A stretch of DNA of 64,000 nt from Novosphingobium sp. (GCA_025356575.1 JANXSP010000029.1:49471-113470), one strand, 5' to 3'. Positions 7,642 to 17,910 are shown, numbered from the stretch's first letter. Made by a program: numbers and translations. Notes: a model not told the origin generated them from the letters alone.

Positions 7642-9834
7642 TTATTTGAGATCGAAGCGGTCGGCGTCCATCACCTTGGTCCATGCGGCGACGAAGTCCT
7701 GCGCGAACTTGGCCTCGTTGCCGCGCTCGGCATAGACTTCGGCGGTCGCGCGCAGCTGCGAGTTCGATCCGAAGATCAGGTCGGTGCGCGAGGCGTGCCA
7801 TTTCTGCTGGTTCGTCTCGCGGTCGATACCGACGAAATCTTCGTCGCTGCTGGTGTCGACGACTTTCCAGAACACGTCCATGTCGAGCAGGTTGACGAAG
7901 AAGTCGGGGCTCAGCGTGCCGACGCGCGTGGTCAACATGCCCTTCTTGCCGTCGCTGGTGTGCACTGCGCCGAGCACGCGCAGCCCGCCGACCAGCACGG
8001 TCATCTCGGGGACCGAGAGCCCGTGCAGGCTGGCCCGGTCGAGCAGCAGTTCCTCGGTCTTCACGCTGTGCTTGGTCTTGAGATAATTGCGGAAGCCGTC
8101 GGACATCGGCTCCATCACATCGAAGCTGGCGGCATCGGTGTGTTCGGCAGTCGCGTCGCCGCGGCCCCCGGTGAACGGCACCTCGATCTGGAACCCGCCG
8201 TCGCGCGCCGCCTTCTCGACCGCCGCGGTGCCCGCCAGCACGATCGCGTCGGCAAGCGACATCGCACCGCGCAGTTCGTTGCACTTGGCCAGGATCGGGC
8301 CGAGTTCGGCGGGTTCGTTGACCGCCCATTCCTTTTGCGGGGCCAGCGCGATGCGTGCGCCGTTGGCGCCGCCGCGGTGGTCGGACTTGCGATAGGTCGA
8401 GGCCGAGGCCCACGCCGCCTTGACCAGTTGCCCGGTGGTGAACCCGGCGCCCAGGATCGCGGTCTTGAACGCGGCGACAGCGGCGGCAGACGGCGCGGTG
8501 CCGGCGGGAACCGGATCCTGCCAGATCAGGTCTTCGGCCGGAACTTCAGGGCCGAGGTAGCGGACCTTGGGCCCCATGTCGCGGTGGCACAGCTTGAACC
8601 AGGCGCGCGCGAAGGCATCCTTGAACGCCTCGTGATCGGCGCGGAAGCGGTCCGAGATTACGCGATAGGCCGGGTCCATCTTCAGCGCCATGTCGGCGGT
8701 GGTCATCATCGTGGGGACCAGTTTCGAGGCATCGTGCGCCGCGGGAGCCATATCCTCGGGCTTCTGATTGATTGGCTGCCACTGCTGCGCGCCCGCGGGG
8801 CTGTGGACGATCTCGTAATCGTAATCGAGCAACAGGCGGAAGTAGTTCTCGGACCACTGCGTCGGCGTGTTGACCCACGCGCCTTCGATCCCGCTGGTGA
8901 TCGTGTGTTCACCCATCCCGGTCTCGTAACCGTTGCTCCAGCCCAGGCCCTGCAGCGCCATGTCGGCGCCTTCGGGCGGGTGGCCCATCTGGCTGGCGTC
9001 GCCCGCGCCGTGCGCCTTGCCGAAGGTGTGACCGCCCGCGGCCAGTGCTACGGTTTCTTCGTCGTTCATCGCCATGCGGGCGAATGTCTCGCGCATGTCG
9101 CGGGCCGAGAGCAGCGGATCGGGGTTGCCGCCCGGCCCCTCGGGATTGACATAGATCAAGCCCATCTGGATCGCGGCGAGCGGGTTCTCGAGGTCCATCT
9201 TTGCATCGGGCTGGATGCGCGTGGCCGCGCCTTCGCTGACCCACAGGTCTTCGGCGCCCCAATAGATGTCCTTTTCGGCTTCGAACACGTCCTTGCGGCC
9301 GCCGCCGAACCCGAACACCGGTCCGCCCATGGCCTCGATCGCGACGTTGCCCGCCAGGATGAAGAGATCGGCCCAGCTGATCTGCTTGCCGTACTTCTGC
9401 TTGACCGGCCACAGCAGGCGCCGCGCCTTGTCGAGGTTGCCGTTGTCGGGCCACGAGTTGAGCGGGGCGAAACGCTGCTGGCCGCTGCTCGATCCGCCGC
9501 GCCCGTCGGCGGTGCGATAGGTTCCCGCGGCGTGCCACGCCATGCGGATGAAAAACGGGCCATAATTGCCGTAATCGGCGGGCCACCACGGCTTGCTATC
9601 GGTCAGCAGCGTGCTGAGATCGGCCTTGAGCGCGGCGTAATCGATGGTGTTGAACGCTGCAGCATAATCGTAGTCGGCGCCCATCGGATCGGGCGAGCCG
9701 CCGTTGACGCTGAGGATTTCGAGCGGAAGCGCATCTGGCCACCAGTCCTTGTTGGTCCGGCCAAGCAGCCCGCGAGCCTTGGTCCCGCCCATCGGGCAAC
9801 CGCCCTCGCTCATCGATCCGCTGGCTACGTTCAT
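7642..9834 (-). CDS. katG: Catalase-peroxidase KatG
   Basis: A 730-residue bifunctional haem catalase/peroxidase removing hydrogen peroxide. The distal-side motif [11 protein letters not shown] supplies Arg, Trp and His; the proximal His lies in [12 protein letters not shown]. The Met-Tyr-Trp crosslink residues are present: the Trp just named, Tyr in [10 protein letters not shown], and Met in RMAMNDEET. The second, non-catalytic half (from about residue 430) is complete, and length is normal. The start is supported by AGGAG 7 bases upstream. No OxyR-like site was recognised. The gene is monocistronic, ending at the hairpin at 7582. Confidence 0.97.
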   Translation of the reverse strand: MNVASGSMSEGGCPMGGTKARGLLGRTNKDWWPDALPLEILSVNGGSPDPMGADYDYAAAFNTIDYAALKADLSTLLTDSKPWWPADYGNYGPFFIRMAWHAAGTYRTADGRGGSSSGQQRFAPLNSWPDNGNLDKARRLLWPVKQKYGKQISWADLFILAGNVAIEAMGGPVFGFGGGRKDVFEAEKDIYWGAEDLWVSEGAATRIQPDAKMDLENPLAAIQMGLIYVNPEGPGGNPDPLLSARDMRETFARMAMNDEETVALAAGGHTFGKAHGAGDASQMGHPPEGADMALQGLGWSNGYETGMGEHTITSGIEGAWVNTPTQWSENYFRLLLDYDYEIVHSPAGAQQWQPINQKPEDMAPAAHDASKLVPTMMTTADMALKMDPAYRVISDRFRADHEAFKDAFARAWFKLCHRDMGPKVRYLGPEVPAEDLIWQDPVPAGTAPSAAAVAAFKTAILGAGFTTGQLVKAAWASASTYRKSDHRGGANGARIALAPQKEWAVNEPAELGPILAKCNELRGAMSLADAIVLAGTAAVEKAARDGGFQIEVPFTGGRGDATAEHTDAASFDVMEPMSDGFRNYLKTKHSVKTEELLLDRASLHGLSVPEMTVLVGGLRVLGAVHTSDGKKGMLTTRVGTLSPDFFVNLLDMDVFWKVVDTSSDEDFVGIDRETNQQKWHASRTDLIFGSNSQLRATAEVYAERGNEAKFAQDFVAAWTKVMDADRFDLK

Positions 9835-9932
9835 AATCCTGCTCCTGGGTTTGGCGATTATGGACTCGCTCTAGCCCGCCCAACTGTTCGCGCGAAGCGA
9901 TTATGACCGGCAATGGCGTGCGGAAAAAACGA

Positions 9933-10913
9933 TCAATCGATTTTCGGCATCGCCATCGCGGGATAGCGGGTGCCGGCGATCGCGCCGGGGGGAACGGCGC
10001 GCTCGAGCTCGGCGACGACCGCAGGGTCGAGCGGCGCGGCAAGGGCGCCCAGGGCCTCGTCCAGCTGGTCGCGGCGGCGCGCGCCGATCAGCGGGACGAT
10101 GTCGCATCCTTGCGCAAGCGCCCAGCCGACCGCGAGCTGCGCCACGGTCAGCCCGTTGGCCGTGCCGATAGCGCGCAAGCGCTCGACCAGCGCGAGATTG
10201 GTCGCGACGTTGTCACCGGTGAAGCGCGGACTGTGCGCGCGCGAATCGCCTTTTCCGGTCGGCGCTTGCCAGTGCCCGCCGATGAGCCCGCGCGCGAGCA
10301 CGCCGTAAGCGGTGACCGCGATGCCGAGCTCGCGGCAGACGGGTAGCACGCGGTCCTCGATATCGCGGGTGACCAGCGCGTATTCGAACTGGAGATCGGC
10401 GATCGGATGGACCGCGGCTGCGCGCCGGATCGTTTCGGTGCCGACCTCGGACAAGCCGATGTGGCGGACCCAGCCCGCGTCGATACAGTCCTTGATCGCG
10501 CCGATCGTCTCCTCGATCGGCACCTGGGTATCGAGGCGGGCCGGGCGGTAGACGTCGATGTAGTCGGTTCCCAGCCGCTCGAGCGAATAGGCGAGAAAGT
10601 TGCGCACCGCGGCGGGCCGGCCGTCGAACCCGCCCCATCCGCCGCCGCGGTCGCGCAGCGCGCCAAACTTGACGCTCAACTGATACGATTCGCGCGGCAC
10701 CCCGCGCAGCGCCTCGGCCAGGAGCAGTTCGTTGTGGCCCATTCCGTAGAAATCGCCGGTGTCGAGCAGGGTGATCCCGGCCTCGAGCGCGGCGTGGATC
10801 GTGGCGATGCTCTCGCTCCGCTCGGACGGGCCGTACATCCCCGACATGCCCATGCAGCCGAGCCCGATGGCGCCGACGCCTGGCCCGGTCGCGCCCAGCT
10901 TGCGATGTTCCAT
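9933..10913 (-). CDS. Aldo/keto reductase
   Basis: A 326-residue NADPH-dependent oxidoreductase with a TIM-barrel fold. Visible features are the N-terminal RKLGATGPGVGAIGLGCMGMS, catalytic Asp/Tyr in LLDTGDFYGMGHNE, Lys in SVKFG, and the cofactor-binding end IGARRRDQLDEAL. The usual catalytic His position in VDVYRPARLD is altered (YRPARL where many homologues have YQLHR or YRPAR), typical of the AKR13/YakC-like subgroup. The start at 10913 is chosen from AGGAG 8 bases upstream and the MEHRKLG beginning; the ORF track's longer frame is spurious. It is divergent from the DUF3089 gene. Substrate unknown. Confidence 0.9.
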   Translation of the reverse strand: MEHRKLGATGPGVGAIGLGCMGMSGMYGPSERSESIATIHAALEAGITLLDTGDFYGMGHNELLLAEALRGVPRESYQLSVKFGALRDRGGGWGGFDGRPAAVRNFLAYSLERLGTDYIDVYRPARLDTQVPIEETIGAIKDCIDAGWVRHIGLSEVGTETIRRAAAVHPIADLQFEYALVTRDIEDRVLPVCRELGIAVTAYGVLARGLIGGHWQAPTGKGDSRAHSPRFTGDNVATNLALVERLRAIGTANGLTVAQLAVGWALAQGCDIVPLIGARRRDQLDEALGALAAPLDPAVVAELERAVPPGAIAGTRYPAMAMPKID

Positions 10914-11008
10914 GCCATGTTCTCCTGCGCCGCGTTGCACGGTTGCCTTGTGCAACGGGCTGGCGCAAGCTCCTTGCCGACAAGAAGAAACCGACGGGGG
11001 ATGAGACG

Positions 11009-12160
11009 ATGCTGACCATACTTGCGGCGCTGGCACTTGCCGCGGATGCGCTGCCCGTGGCAGCTCCGGCACCCACCCCCGACTATACCCAGGACGATGC
11101 CTGGCTGTGCCGTCCGGGCCGGGTCGACGCCTGCGCCAGCGACCAGACGGTCACCGTGATCGAGGCCAGCGGACGGATGCACGCCGAACCGTTCGTGGCC
11201 GCCGCGGACAAGCCGTTCGACTGCTTCTACGTCTATCCCACGGTCTCGACCGAGAGCACGCCCAACAGCGACATGACGGTGGGCGAGGACGAGCGCCGGG
11301 TCGCGTTCGCGCAGGCCGCGCGGTTCGGGCAGAATTGCCGCGTGTTTGCTCCGATGTACCGTCAAGTCACGCTCACCAGCTTGCGCGATGCGATGCTCGG
11401 CAAGCCGGTCACCCCCGACCGGGCGATGGCGCTGGCCGATGTCACCGCGGCGTGGCGCAGCTACCTGGCGCACGACAACGGCGGTCGCCCGGTCGTTCTG
11501 ATCGGGCACAGCCAGGGTTCGGGCGTGCTCAAGGCGATGATCGCCGCCTCGGTGGAGAACGACCCGGCGATGGACCGCGTGGTCTCGGCGATGCTGCTCG
11601 GCACCAACCTGGCGGTGCCCGCGGGCAAGACCGTCGGCGGGGATTTCAAGCGGATGCCCGTCTGCACCCGCGGCGGCGAATATGGCTGCGTCGTCACCTA
11701 TGTCAGCTTCCGCGCGGACAAAGTTCCGCCTGTACACAGCCGCTTCGGCCGGGTCGCCGATCCGGCGATGCGCGCGGCCTGCGTCAATCCCGCCGCGCTG
11801 CTCGGCCACCCCGGCGCGAGCGACGCGATCTTTACCACCGCCGGCGCTGGGCTCAGCGCCACGCCGATGCGCGAATGGGTGACCGGCAAGCCGCTGCCGA
11901 CCACGCCGTTCGTGAAGCTTCCCGGGTTCGTCACCACCACTTGCGTGGAAAGCGGCGGAGCGAACTATCTCGCGGTCAAGTTCAACGCCAATCCGCGCGA
12001 TCCGCGGCTCGACGATATTCCGGGCGACGTCCGCGTGGGCAACATGGTGCTCGCCGACTGGGGGCTGCACCTGCTCGATATGCCGGTGGCGATGGGCGAT
12101 CTGGTCGCGTTGTCGCGGGCGCAATACCTGGCGTGGAAGGCCGGGCATCCGGCAGGGTAG
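11009..12160 (+). CDS. DUF3089 alpha/beta-hydrolase-fold secreted protein
   Basis: A 383-residue protein with a short signal peptide (MLTILAALALAADALPVAAPA). It contains the DUF3089 signatures DKPFDCFYVYPTVS, the nucleophile elbow VVLIGHSQGSGVL and PHLLDMPVAMGDL-like end, so it is probably a periplasmic serine hydrolase; the substrate is not known for the family. Several cysteines (CRPGRVDAC, FGQNC, CTRGGEYGC) suggest disulfides in the periplasm. The start was moved to 11009 because it has GGGGGATGAG just upstream and yields a clean signal peptide. It runs in the same direction as the next gene with 40 bases between. Confidence 0.82.
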   Translation: MLTILAALALAADALPVAAPAPTPDYTQDDAWLCRPGRVDACASDQTVTVIEASGRMHAEPFVAAADKPFDCFYVYPTVSTESTPNSDMTVGEDERRVAFAQAARFGQNCRVFAPMYRQVTLTSLRDAMLGKPVTPDRAMALADVTAAWRSYLAHDNGGRPVVLIGHSQGSGVLKAMIAASVENDPAMDRVVSAMLLGTNLAVPAGKTVGGDFKRMPVCTRGGEYGCVVTYVSFRADKVPPVHSRFGRVADPAMRAACVNPAALLGHPGASDAIFTTAGAGLSATPMREWVTGKPLPTTPFVKLPGFVTTTCVESGGANYLAVKFNANPRDPRLDDIPGDVRVGNMVLADWGLHLLDMPVAMGDLVALSRAQYLAWKAGHPAG

Positions 12161-12200
12161 CCGGGTTGCGATCAGCGCAGCGGCGGCCTAACCCGCCGCG

Positions 12201-13229
12201 ATGAACACAGATTACTCCAAAACCTCTTTTCCCAAAACCAGTGCTCTTATGGCGCGCGGACGCGACTTCCTCGGCAGCGAGACCGCGATCCTGTGCGGGG
12301 CGATGTCGTGGGTCAGCGAGCGCCACCTCGTCAGCGCGATCAGCAATGCCGGCGCGTTCGGGGTGATCGCCTGCGGGGCGATGACCCCAGACCTGCTCGA
12401 TGCCGAGATTGCCGCCACCCGCGCGCTCACGAGCAAGCCGTTCGGGGTCAACCTGATCACGATGCACCCGCTGCTGACCGAACTGATTGCGATCTGCGCG
12501 GCACACGGCGTAAGCCACGTGGTGCTCGCGGGGGGAATCCCGCCAAAGGGTAGCATCGAGGCGCTCAAGGAAGCGGGCGCCAAAGTCATCTGCATCCCGC
12601 CGACACTGGCGCTGGCCAAGAAGTACCTCCGCTCGGGCGCCGACGCGCTGGTCATCGAGGGAATGGAGGCGGGCGGGCACATCGGCCCGGTCTCGACCAG
12701 CGTGCTCGCGCAGGAAATCCTCCCCGTGCTGGGCGACGAGCACCTGATCTTCGTCGCGGGCGGGATCGGACGGGGCGAGGCGATCGCCGGGTATCTCGAG
12801 ATGGGCGCGTGCGGGGTCCAGCTGGGCACGCGCTTCGCCTGCGCGACCGAGAGCATCGCCCATCCCAACTTCAAGAAAGCGTTCTTCCGCGCCTCGGCGC
12901 GCGAGGCGGTGGCGAGCGTCCAGGTTGACCCGCGGCTGCCCGTGATCCCGGTCCGCGCGCTCAAGAACAAGGGGACCGAGGCGTTCACCGCCAAGCAATT
13001 GGAAGTCGCCCGCGCGCTCGACGAGGACGGCATCGCGATGAGCGAGGCGCAGCTCCAGATCGAACACTACTGGGCCGGCGCGCTGCGCCGCGCGGTGATC
13101 GACGGAGATGTCGAGAACGGCAGCCTGATGGCCGGGCAATCGGTCGGGATGGTCACGATGGAAGAGCCTGCGGCGGAGATCGTCGCGGCGCTGATGGGGG
13201 AAAGCGAGGCCGCGCTCGGGCGGCGCTGA
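12201..13229 (+). CDS. Nitronate monooxygenase-like flavoprotein
   Basis: A 342-residue FMN-dependent TIM-barrel protein of the nitronate monooxygenase / 2-nitropropane dioxygenase family. FMN-binding hallmarks are AILCGAMSWVSERHLVSAISNAGAFG, FGVNLI, GADALVIEGMEAGGHIG, FVAGGIGRGEA and GVQLGTRFAC. The start at 12201 has no clear ribosome-binding site, and the ATG at 12249 (MARGRDF) could equally be used. The family oxidises alkyl nitronates or acts as an NAD(P)H:quinone reductase, so the exact activity is open. Confidence 0.87.
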   Translation: MNTDYSKTSFPKTSALMARGRDFLGSETAILCGAMSWVSERHLVSAISNAGAFGVIACGAMTPDLLDAEIAATRALTSKPFGVNLITMHPLLTELIAICAAHGVSHVVLAGGIPPKGSIEALKEAGAKVICIPPTLALAKKYLRSGADALVIEGMEAGGHIGPVSTSVLAQEILPVLGDEHLIFVAGGIGRGEAIAGYLEMGACGVQLGTRFACATESIAHPNFKKAFFRASAREAVASVQVDPRLPVIPVRALKNKGTEAFTAKQLEVARALDEDGIAMSEAQLQIEHYWAGALRRAVIDGDVENGSLMAGQSVGMVTMEEPAAEIVAALMGESEAALGRR

Positions 13230-13278
13230 GCATTGAGCCTTCGGCTTGAGGTCCCGCCTACGCGGAGACGCGGCAATT

Positions 13279-13728
13279 TCAGCGAGCGATAAACTCCGCC
13301 CAAACCCTCGTCTCGGGCCGGTCGTTCGCAATCGGATCCCACTGCGCCGCCATGATCCGCCGCGCCTCCTCCTCCGCCATGCCCTGCTCCCGGTTGCGGC
13401 GGTAGAAGAATGCCGAGACGCGGTAGTTCATGATGCAATGGACGTGGACCGGGCCGACGCTGCGATCCAGCGCCGCGCAGAATGCCGCGTAGTGGGTCTT
13501 GTCCGGAGCATCGAACGGCACCGGGATATGGGTGTAGCCGATGCCGTGCGCGCCGAGCAACGCGCCTTCCCCGGCCAGCGCCTCGGGATGATCGCCGAGC
13601 GCGAGGTTGATGACCTGGCATACCCCGATCGCAGCAAGCCGGGCGGGGTCGCCGGGTTCGAGCTTGCCCGAGGTGGTGACCTGCGCGCCCAGCCGCTGCC
13701 AGCCGCGGATGTCGGCAGGATCGCTCAT
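13279..13728 (-). CDS. Protein tyrosine phosphatase-like protein
   Basis: A 149-residue dual-specificity-phosphatase-like protein. It is recognised by VINLALGDHPEAL, HIPVPFDAPDKTHY and the active-site region VHVHCIMNYRVSAFFYRR. The catalytic loop reads C-x4-R, not the standard C-x5-R; a group of proteobacterial PTP-like proteins with HC-x-x-N-x-RVSAF is like this, so it may be native to the family. The start ATG overlaps the stop of the PQQ dehydrogenase gene (ATGA), implying translational coupling. A role in modifying or sensing the dehydrogenase cannot be inferred from sequence. Confidence 0.75.
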   Translation of the reverse strand: MSDPADIRGWQRLGAQVTTSGKLEPGDPARLAAIGVCQVINLALGDHPEALAGEGALLGAHGIGYTHIPVPFDAPDKTHYAAFCAALDRSVGPVHVHCIMNYRVSAFFYRRNREQGMAEEEARRIMAAQWDPIANDRPETRVWAEFIAR

Positions 13729-15929
13729 CCCGTGCGGCGCGCAGTGCCCGCCGCGGCCGCGGCATGCGCCGGTGTTCCGCCTTCCAGCGCCTTGTCCTGA
13801 TTGGCGCGCTGGATCACGTATTGGCGGATCGCCTCGATCTGCTCGGCGCTGAACTGCGTTCCCCAGGCGACCATCCCCTGCTCCTTGAGCATTCCGTCGT
13901 GGACGATCTGCTGCCACAGCTTGGGGTTCGAGAGCGCGGCCGAATGGCGCACATCGGGGTTGAGCGCGCCTGCGACCGCGGAGACTCCGTGGCACACGCT
14001 GCAGCTGTTGGCATAGAACCGCCCGCCCAGCGCGGCGATTTCGGTCGTGCCGGTGAACGGCGGCGGATCGAGGACTTGCGCCACGCTGGCCGGGGCCGCG
14101 GGGAGTGTGCCCCTGGCACCGAGCTTGAACACCAGCAGCCGGCTGATGTTGGGGGTCATCGTCCCCGCCAGCGCGCCGCCCGAAACGTCCCATACTCCGC
14201 CCCAGCCGACCAGGATCGCGACGTATTGTTCGCCCTTGACCGAATAGGTCATCGGCGCGGCGATGATCCCGCTTTGCGCGGGGAAGGTCCATAGCTGCTT
14301 GCCGGCATCGGCCGAATAGGCGCGGAATTCGCCGCCCGCTGTGCCCTGGAACACCAGGTTGCCCGCGGTGGCGAGCGTGCCGCCATTGGTCGGACCGGGG
14401 TAGGGGATCGTCCACCGCGCCTTGCCCGCGACCGGGTCCCACGCCACCAGCGCGCCGGTAAGCGCGGCCTTGGTCGCGGCGCGCACCGCCTTGTCGGCAG
14501 GGATTGCGCCTTTCGATACGTCAAGCCCGAGCTGGAACCCGGTGGTGCCCGCTTTCCACGCAGGGTCGGCCTCGTAATACTGCGGGGTGTAGTTGACCGG
14601 CAGATAGACCAATCCGGTTTTCGGGCTGAAGCTCATCGGGGTCCAGCTATGCGCGCCGACCGCGCCCGGAAAGCCGACGAAGCCCTGCTTGGTTTGCTCG
14701 TACTTGGCGGCTTGGAGCACGTTGGGCTTGCCACTGACCGGGTCGAGCCCGCTGGCCCAGTTGATCCCCTGGACGAACGGCTTGCCCGAGAGGAACTTGC
14801 CCGTCGCGGAGTCGAGCGTGTAGAAAAACCCGTTCTTGGGCGCGTGCATGACCACATGCTGCGGTGCGGCGCCCGCGCTCGCTGGAAGATCGGCGACCAT
14901 GATTTGCTGGTTGGAATCGAAGTCCCAGCGGTCTTCCGGCGTCTCCTGGAAATGCCAGGCATAGGCCCCGGTATCGGCGTGCACCGCCACGATCGAGGCG
15001 GTGTAGAGGCTGTCGCCGCCCTGGCCGTCCTTGGTGGTCGCGGCGCGGGCATTGGGGTTCCACGGCTCGGCGTTGCCGGTGCCGAAATAGATCAATTCGG
15101 TCTTGGGATCGTATGTGATCGAATCCCATACCGTCCCGCCGCCGCCCTGCTTCCACGCATCGGGCGCCCAGGTTTTCGCCGCCGCATCGAGATGCGCGCC
15201 GTCCTGGGGCTTCGACGGATCGCCGGGGACGGTGTAGAACCGCCATGCCTCGGCGCCCGTTTCGGCATCGTATGCAGCAAGATAGCCGCGGGTGTTGTAT
15301 TCCGCGCCCGCCGACCCGATGAGCACGCGCCCCTTGGCGATCCGCGGCGCGCCGGTGATCGTCATGTGGCTGCCCGCGGGGGTGGACTGCTTGTCCCACA
15401 GCACTGCACCGGTATCGGCGTTGAGCGCGACCAGGTGGCCCGCGATCGTGCCGACATAGACCTTGCCCTTGTACACCGCGACCCCGCGGTTGACCGCGTC
15501 GCAGCAGACGTCGACCAGCCGTTCGCGCGGCACCTTGGGATCGTAGGACCACAGCGCCTTGCCGGTGGCGGCGTCGTATGCCTTGACCATCGACCACGCG
15601 GTGGAGACGTACATTACCCCATCGACCACGATCGGGGTGGCTTCCTGCCCGCGCGCGGTATCGAGGTTGGACGACCACGCCAGGCCGAGCTGGCCGACGT
15701 TGGCGTCGCTCACCTGGGTCAGCGGGGAAAAGCGCTGTTCATCGCTGGTGCGCCCATAGCTGAGCCAGTTGGCCCCGCTGGGATCGCCCGCGACCAGCCG
15801 CGCATCGTCGACCACGGCGGTCTTTCCGCCGCCGCCGCTACCGGCACCGGGGACCATGTTGCATGCTGCCAGCAGCGCCGCTGCCGCCATCGCGGCGGTC
15901 AACGGTGCCAGGTTGCGACCAGGTATCAT
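13725..15929 (-). CDS. PQQ-dependent quinohaemoprotein alcohol dehydrogenase (lipoprotein)
   Basis: A 734-residue periplasmic alcohol dehydrogenase of the methanol/ethanol family. The signal sequence ends in the lipobox LLAAC, so the protein should be membrane-anchored by lipid. The eight-bladed propeller shows the adjacent-cysteine pair (DVCCDAVNRG) that contacts PQQ, several tryptophan-docking repeats (YDAATGKALWSYDP) and the WDFDSNQ region. The C-terminal 120 residues form a cytochrome c domain with CSVCH. GGGAG lies 8-9 bases before the start. No PQQ biosynthesis gene or separate cytochrome is in the window. The small phosphatase gene follows, overlapping by 4 bases. Confidence 0.9.
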   Translation of the reverse strand: MIPGRNLAPLTAAMAAAALLAACNMVPGAGSGGGGKTAVVDDARLVAGDPSGANWLSYGRTSDEQRFSPLTQVSDANVGQLGLAWSSNLDTARGQEATPIVVDGVMYVSTAWSMVKAYDAATGKALWSYDPKVPRERLVDVCCDAVNRGVAVYKGKVYVGTIAGHLVALNADTGAVLWDKQSTPAGSHMTITGAPRIAKGRVLIGSAGAEYNTRGYLAAYDAETGAEAWRFYTVPGDPSKPQDGAHLDAAAKTWAPDAWKQGGGGTVWDSITYDPKTELIYFGTGNAEPWNPNARAATTKDGQGGDSLYTASIVAVHADTGAYAWHFQETPEDRWDFDSNQQIMVADLPASAGAAPQHVVMHAPKNGFFYTLDSATGKFLSGKPFVQGINWASGLDPVSGKPNVLQAAKYEQTKQGFVGFPGAVGAHSWTPMSFSPKTGLVYLPVNYTPQYYEADPAWKAGTTGFQLGLDVSKGAIPADKAVRAATKAALTGALVAWDPVAGKARWTIPYPGPTNGGTLATAGNLVFQGTAGGEFRAYSADAGKQLWTFPAQSGIIAAPMTYSVKGEQYVAILVGWGGVWDVSGGALAGTMTPNISRLLVFKLGARGTLPAAPASVAQVLDPPPFTGTTEIAALGGRFYANSCSVCHGVSAVAGALNPDVRHSAALSNPKLWQQIVHDGMLKEQGMVAWGTQFSAEQIEAIRQYVIQRANQDKALEGGTPAHAAAAAGTARRTG

Positions 15930-16039
15930 CGATTTCTCTCCCTGCGCGGATTGTCGCTCGCGCTTTGCGGCGTATCATGGCGGGAGCCGCGCCGCTGTCG
16001 AGTCCCTAAATGCGCTCGGCCACGCAGGAGAGCCTGGCA

Positions 16040-16915
16040 ATGTGCGATGATCTGACCCGAATCGAAGAAGGAGCCGCGACAGCCGTAGCGGCCGGCGTGA
16101 GCCGCCGCGATTTTGCCGCGATGGCCGGTGCGCTGACGCTGGCGGGATGTGCGGGCATGCCCGACAGCGCCGGGCCGGGGGCCTTGTCGGAAAGCATGGT
16201 CGATGTCCGCACCCCCGATGGCACCGCCGATGCGTTCTTCGTCCACCCGGCCAAGGGCAAGCATCCCGGGGTGATCATCTGGCCCGATATCGCCGGGCTG
16301 CGCGATGCCTACAAGGCGATGGCGCGGCGGATGGCGCAGGCCGGCTATGCCGTGCTCGTGGTCAACCATTATTACCGCAGCGCCGTGGCGCCGATCCTCA
16401 ACAGCCTGGCCGAATTCCGCACCCCCGAAGGGATGGCGCGGATCAATCCGATGATCGCCGCGATCACGCCGGCCGGGGTGACCAGCGATGCCCGTGCGCT
16501 GGCCACCTGGCTCGATACGCAAGCCCCGGTCGATGCCCGGCGCAAGATCGGCACCGCGGGCTATTGCATGACCGGGGGCTACACCCTGCGCACGGCGGCG
16601 GCGCTGCCCGCGCGCGTCGGCGCGGCGTGTTCATTCCACGGCGCCGGGTTGGTGACGACCAAGCCCGACAGTCCGCACCTGTTGCTGCCCGCGATCCGGG
16701 CCGCGCTGCTCATCGCCATCGCCCGCAACGACGATGCGCGCGCGCCGGGCGACAAGGACGCACTCCGCGCCGCCGCGACCGCGGCCGGACGCGACGCCGA
16801 GATCGAGGTCTATCCCGCCGATCACGGCTGGTGCACGCTGGACGCGCCGACCTACGACGCGGTCCAGGCCGACCGCGCGTGGGGGCGGATGCTGACGAAG
16901 TTCGCGGGGCTTTAA
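16040..16915 (+). CDS. Dienelactone hydrolase family protein, Tat-type signal
   Basis: A 291-residue alpha/beta hydrolase of the dienelactone hydrolase family. The nucleophile is Cys in GYCMTGG, the Asp/His pair is probably in ARNDDARAPGD and YPADHGWC. The N-terminus carries SRRDFAAMAGALTLAGCAG, a twin-arginine-like motif followed by a hydrophobic stretch and a possible lipobox Cys, so export is likely. The start at 16040 is supported by AGGAG 8 bases upstream. It is divergent from the PQQ dehydrogenase gene and convergent with the following reductase (4-base overlap). Confidence 0.85.
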   Translation: MCDDLTRIEEGAATAVAAGVSRRDFAAMAGALTLAGCAGMPDSAGPGALSESMVDVRTPDGTADAFFVHPAKGKHPGVIIWPDIAGLRDAYKAMARRMAQAGYAVLVVNHYYRSAVAPILNSLAEFRTPEGMARINPMIAAITPAGVTSDARALATWLDTQAPVDARRKIGTAGYCMTGGYTLRTAAALPARVGAACSFHGAGLVTTKPDSPHLLLPAIRAALLIAIARNDDARAPGDKDALRAAATAAGRDAEIEVYPADHGWCTLDAPTYDAVQADRAWGRMLTKFAGL

Positions 16916-17910
16916 TCCGCCGCGTAGTCTTCGGTATCGATCGTGCGCTGCATCGCGGCGGGATAGCGCGGGCCGGCAACCGTATCGTTGGTGATCAGCG
17001 CATCGACCTTGGCCATCGTGGCGGCATCGGGGCGCCAGTCATACCGCGCCATGTTCTCCTCGACATGGGCGATGTTGGCGCTGCCGGGAATGACGTGGAC
17101 GTGGTCGCCCTGCGCCAGGACCCAGCCGAGCGAGAGCTGTGCGGGGGTCACGCCGGCGGCGGCGGCGAGCGCGTTGTAGCGATCGATCAACGCGGCGTTG
17201 TGCGGCCAGTTCTCGGGCGAGAACCGCGGCATGTTGCGGCGCAGGTCTGTCTCCTCGAGCGCGGCGATATCGTGGACACCGTTCGCCAGCGCCCCGCGCC
17301 CGACGGGCGAGAACGCGACCAGCGCGGTGCCGAGTTCGGCGGTGGCGGCGAGCACCGCGATCTCGACCTGGCGGGTCCACGGCGAATACTCGGTCTGCAT
17401 CGCCGCGATCGGGTGGACCGCGCTGGCCTTGTGTAAGGTGTCCGCGCTCATTTCGCTGAGCCCGATCGCGCCGATCTTGCCCGCCGCCACCAGCTCGGCC
17501 AGCGCACCGATGGAGTCTTCGATCGGCACGGTGAAATCGCGGCGGTGGAGGTAATACAGATCGATGTGGTCGGTCTGGAGCAGGCGCAGCGATTCTTCGC
17601 AGGCGGCGCGGATCGTATCGGGGTGGCAGTCGATCCGGCGCTTGTCGCCATCGACGATGATCCCGGTCTTCGACGCCAGGAAGAATTCGCCGCGGCGGCC
17701 TTTGAGGGTTTCGCCGATCAGCGTCTCGTTCTTGCCGAGGCCGTAAATCCGCGCGGTATCGAGGTGATCGTAGCCCAGGTCGAGCGCGCGGTGGAGCAGC
17801 TTGGCGCCGTCCTCCACGCTCGGCGGACGGCCGTAAGCCCACGACAGGTTCATGCAGCCGAGGCCGACGGGGTTGACGGGCTTGGCGGCGATCGTGCGGG
17901 TCATGGTCAT
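16912..17910 (-). CDS. Aldo/keto reductase
   Basis: A 332-residue NADPH-dependent aldo/keto reductase. Catalytic tetrad residues are visible: Asp/Tyr in LDTARIYGLGKNE, Lys in LASKTG, His in YYLHRRD; the cofactor site is VIPGSANIAHVEENM. It is distinct from the reductase at 9933 and closer to the general AKR12/13-type enzymes. Start could be either of two in-frame ATGs six bases apart (MTMT). Its stop overlaps that of the dienelactone hydrolase gene on the other strand. Substrate unknown. Confidence 0.9.
   Translation of the reverse strand: MTMTRTIAAKPVNPVGLGCMNLSWAYGRPPSVEDGAKLLHRALDLGYDHLDTARIYGLGKNETLIGETLKGRRGEFFLASKTGIIVDGDKRRIDCHPDTIRAACEESLRLLQTDHIDLYYLHRRDFTVPIEDSIGALAELVAAGKIGAIGLSEMSADTLHKASAVHPIAAMQTEYSPWTRQVEIAVLAATAELGTALVAFSPVGRGALANGVHDIAALEETDLRRNMPRFSPENWPHNAALIDRYNALAAAAGVTPAQLSLGWVLAQGDHVHVIPGSANIAHVEENMARYDWRPDAATMAKVDALITNDTVAGPRYPAAMQRTIDTEDYAAD

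Noticed and set aside
7624-9906. 760-residue plus-strand ORF opposite katG
   Set aside because: It is the antisense shadow of katG, Arg/Gly-rich without any domain; katG is certain.
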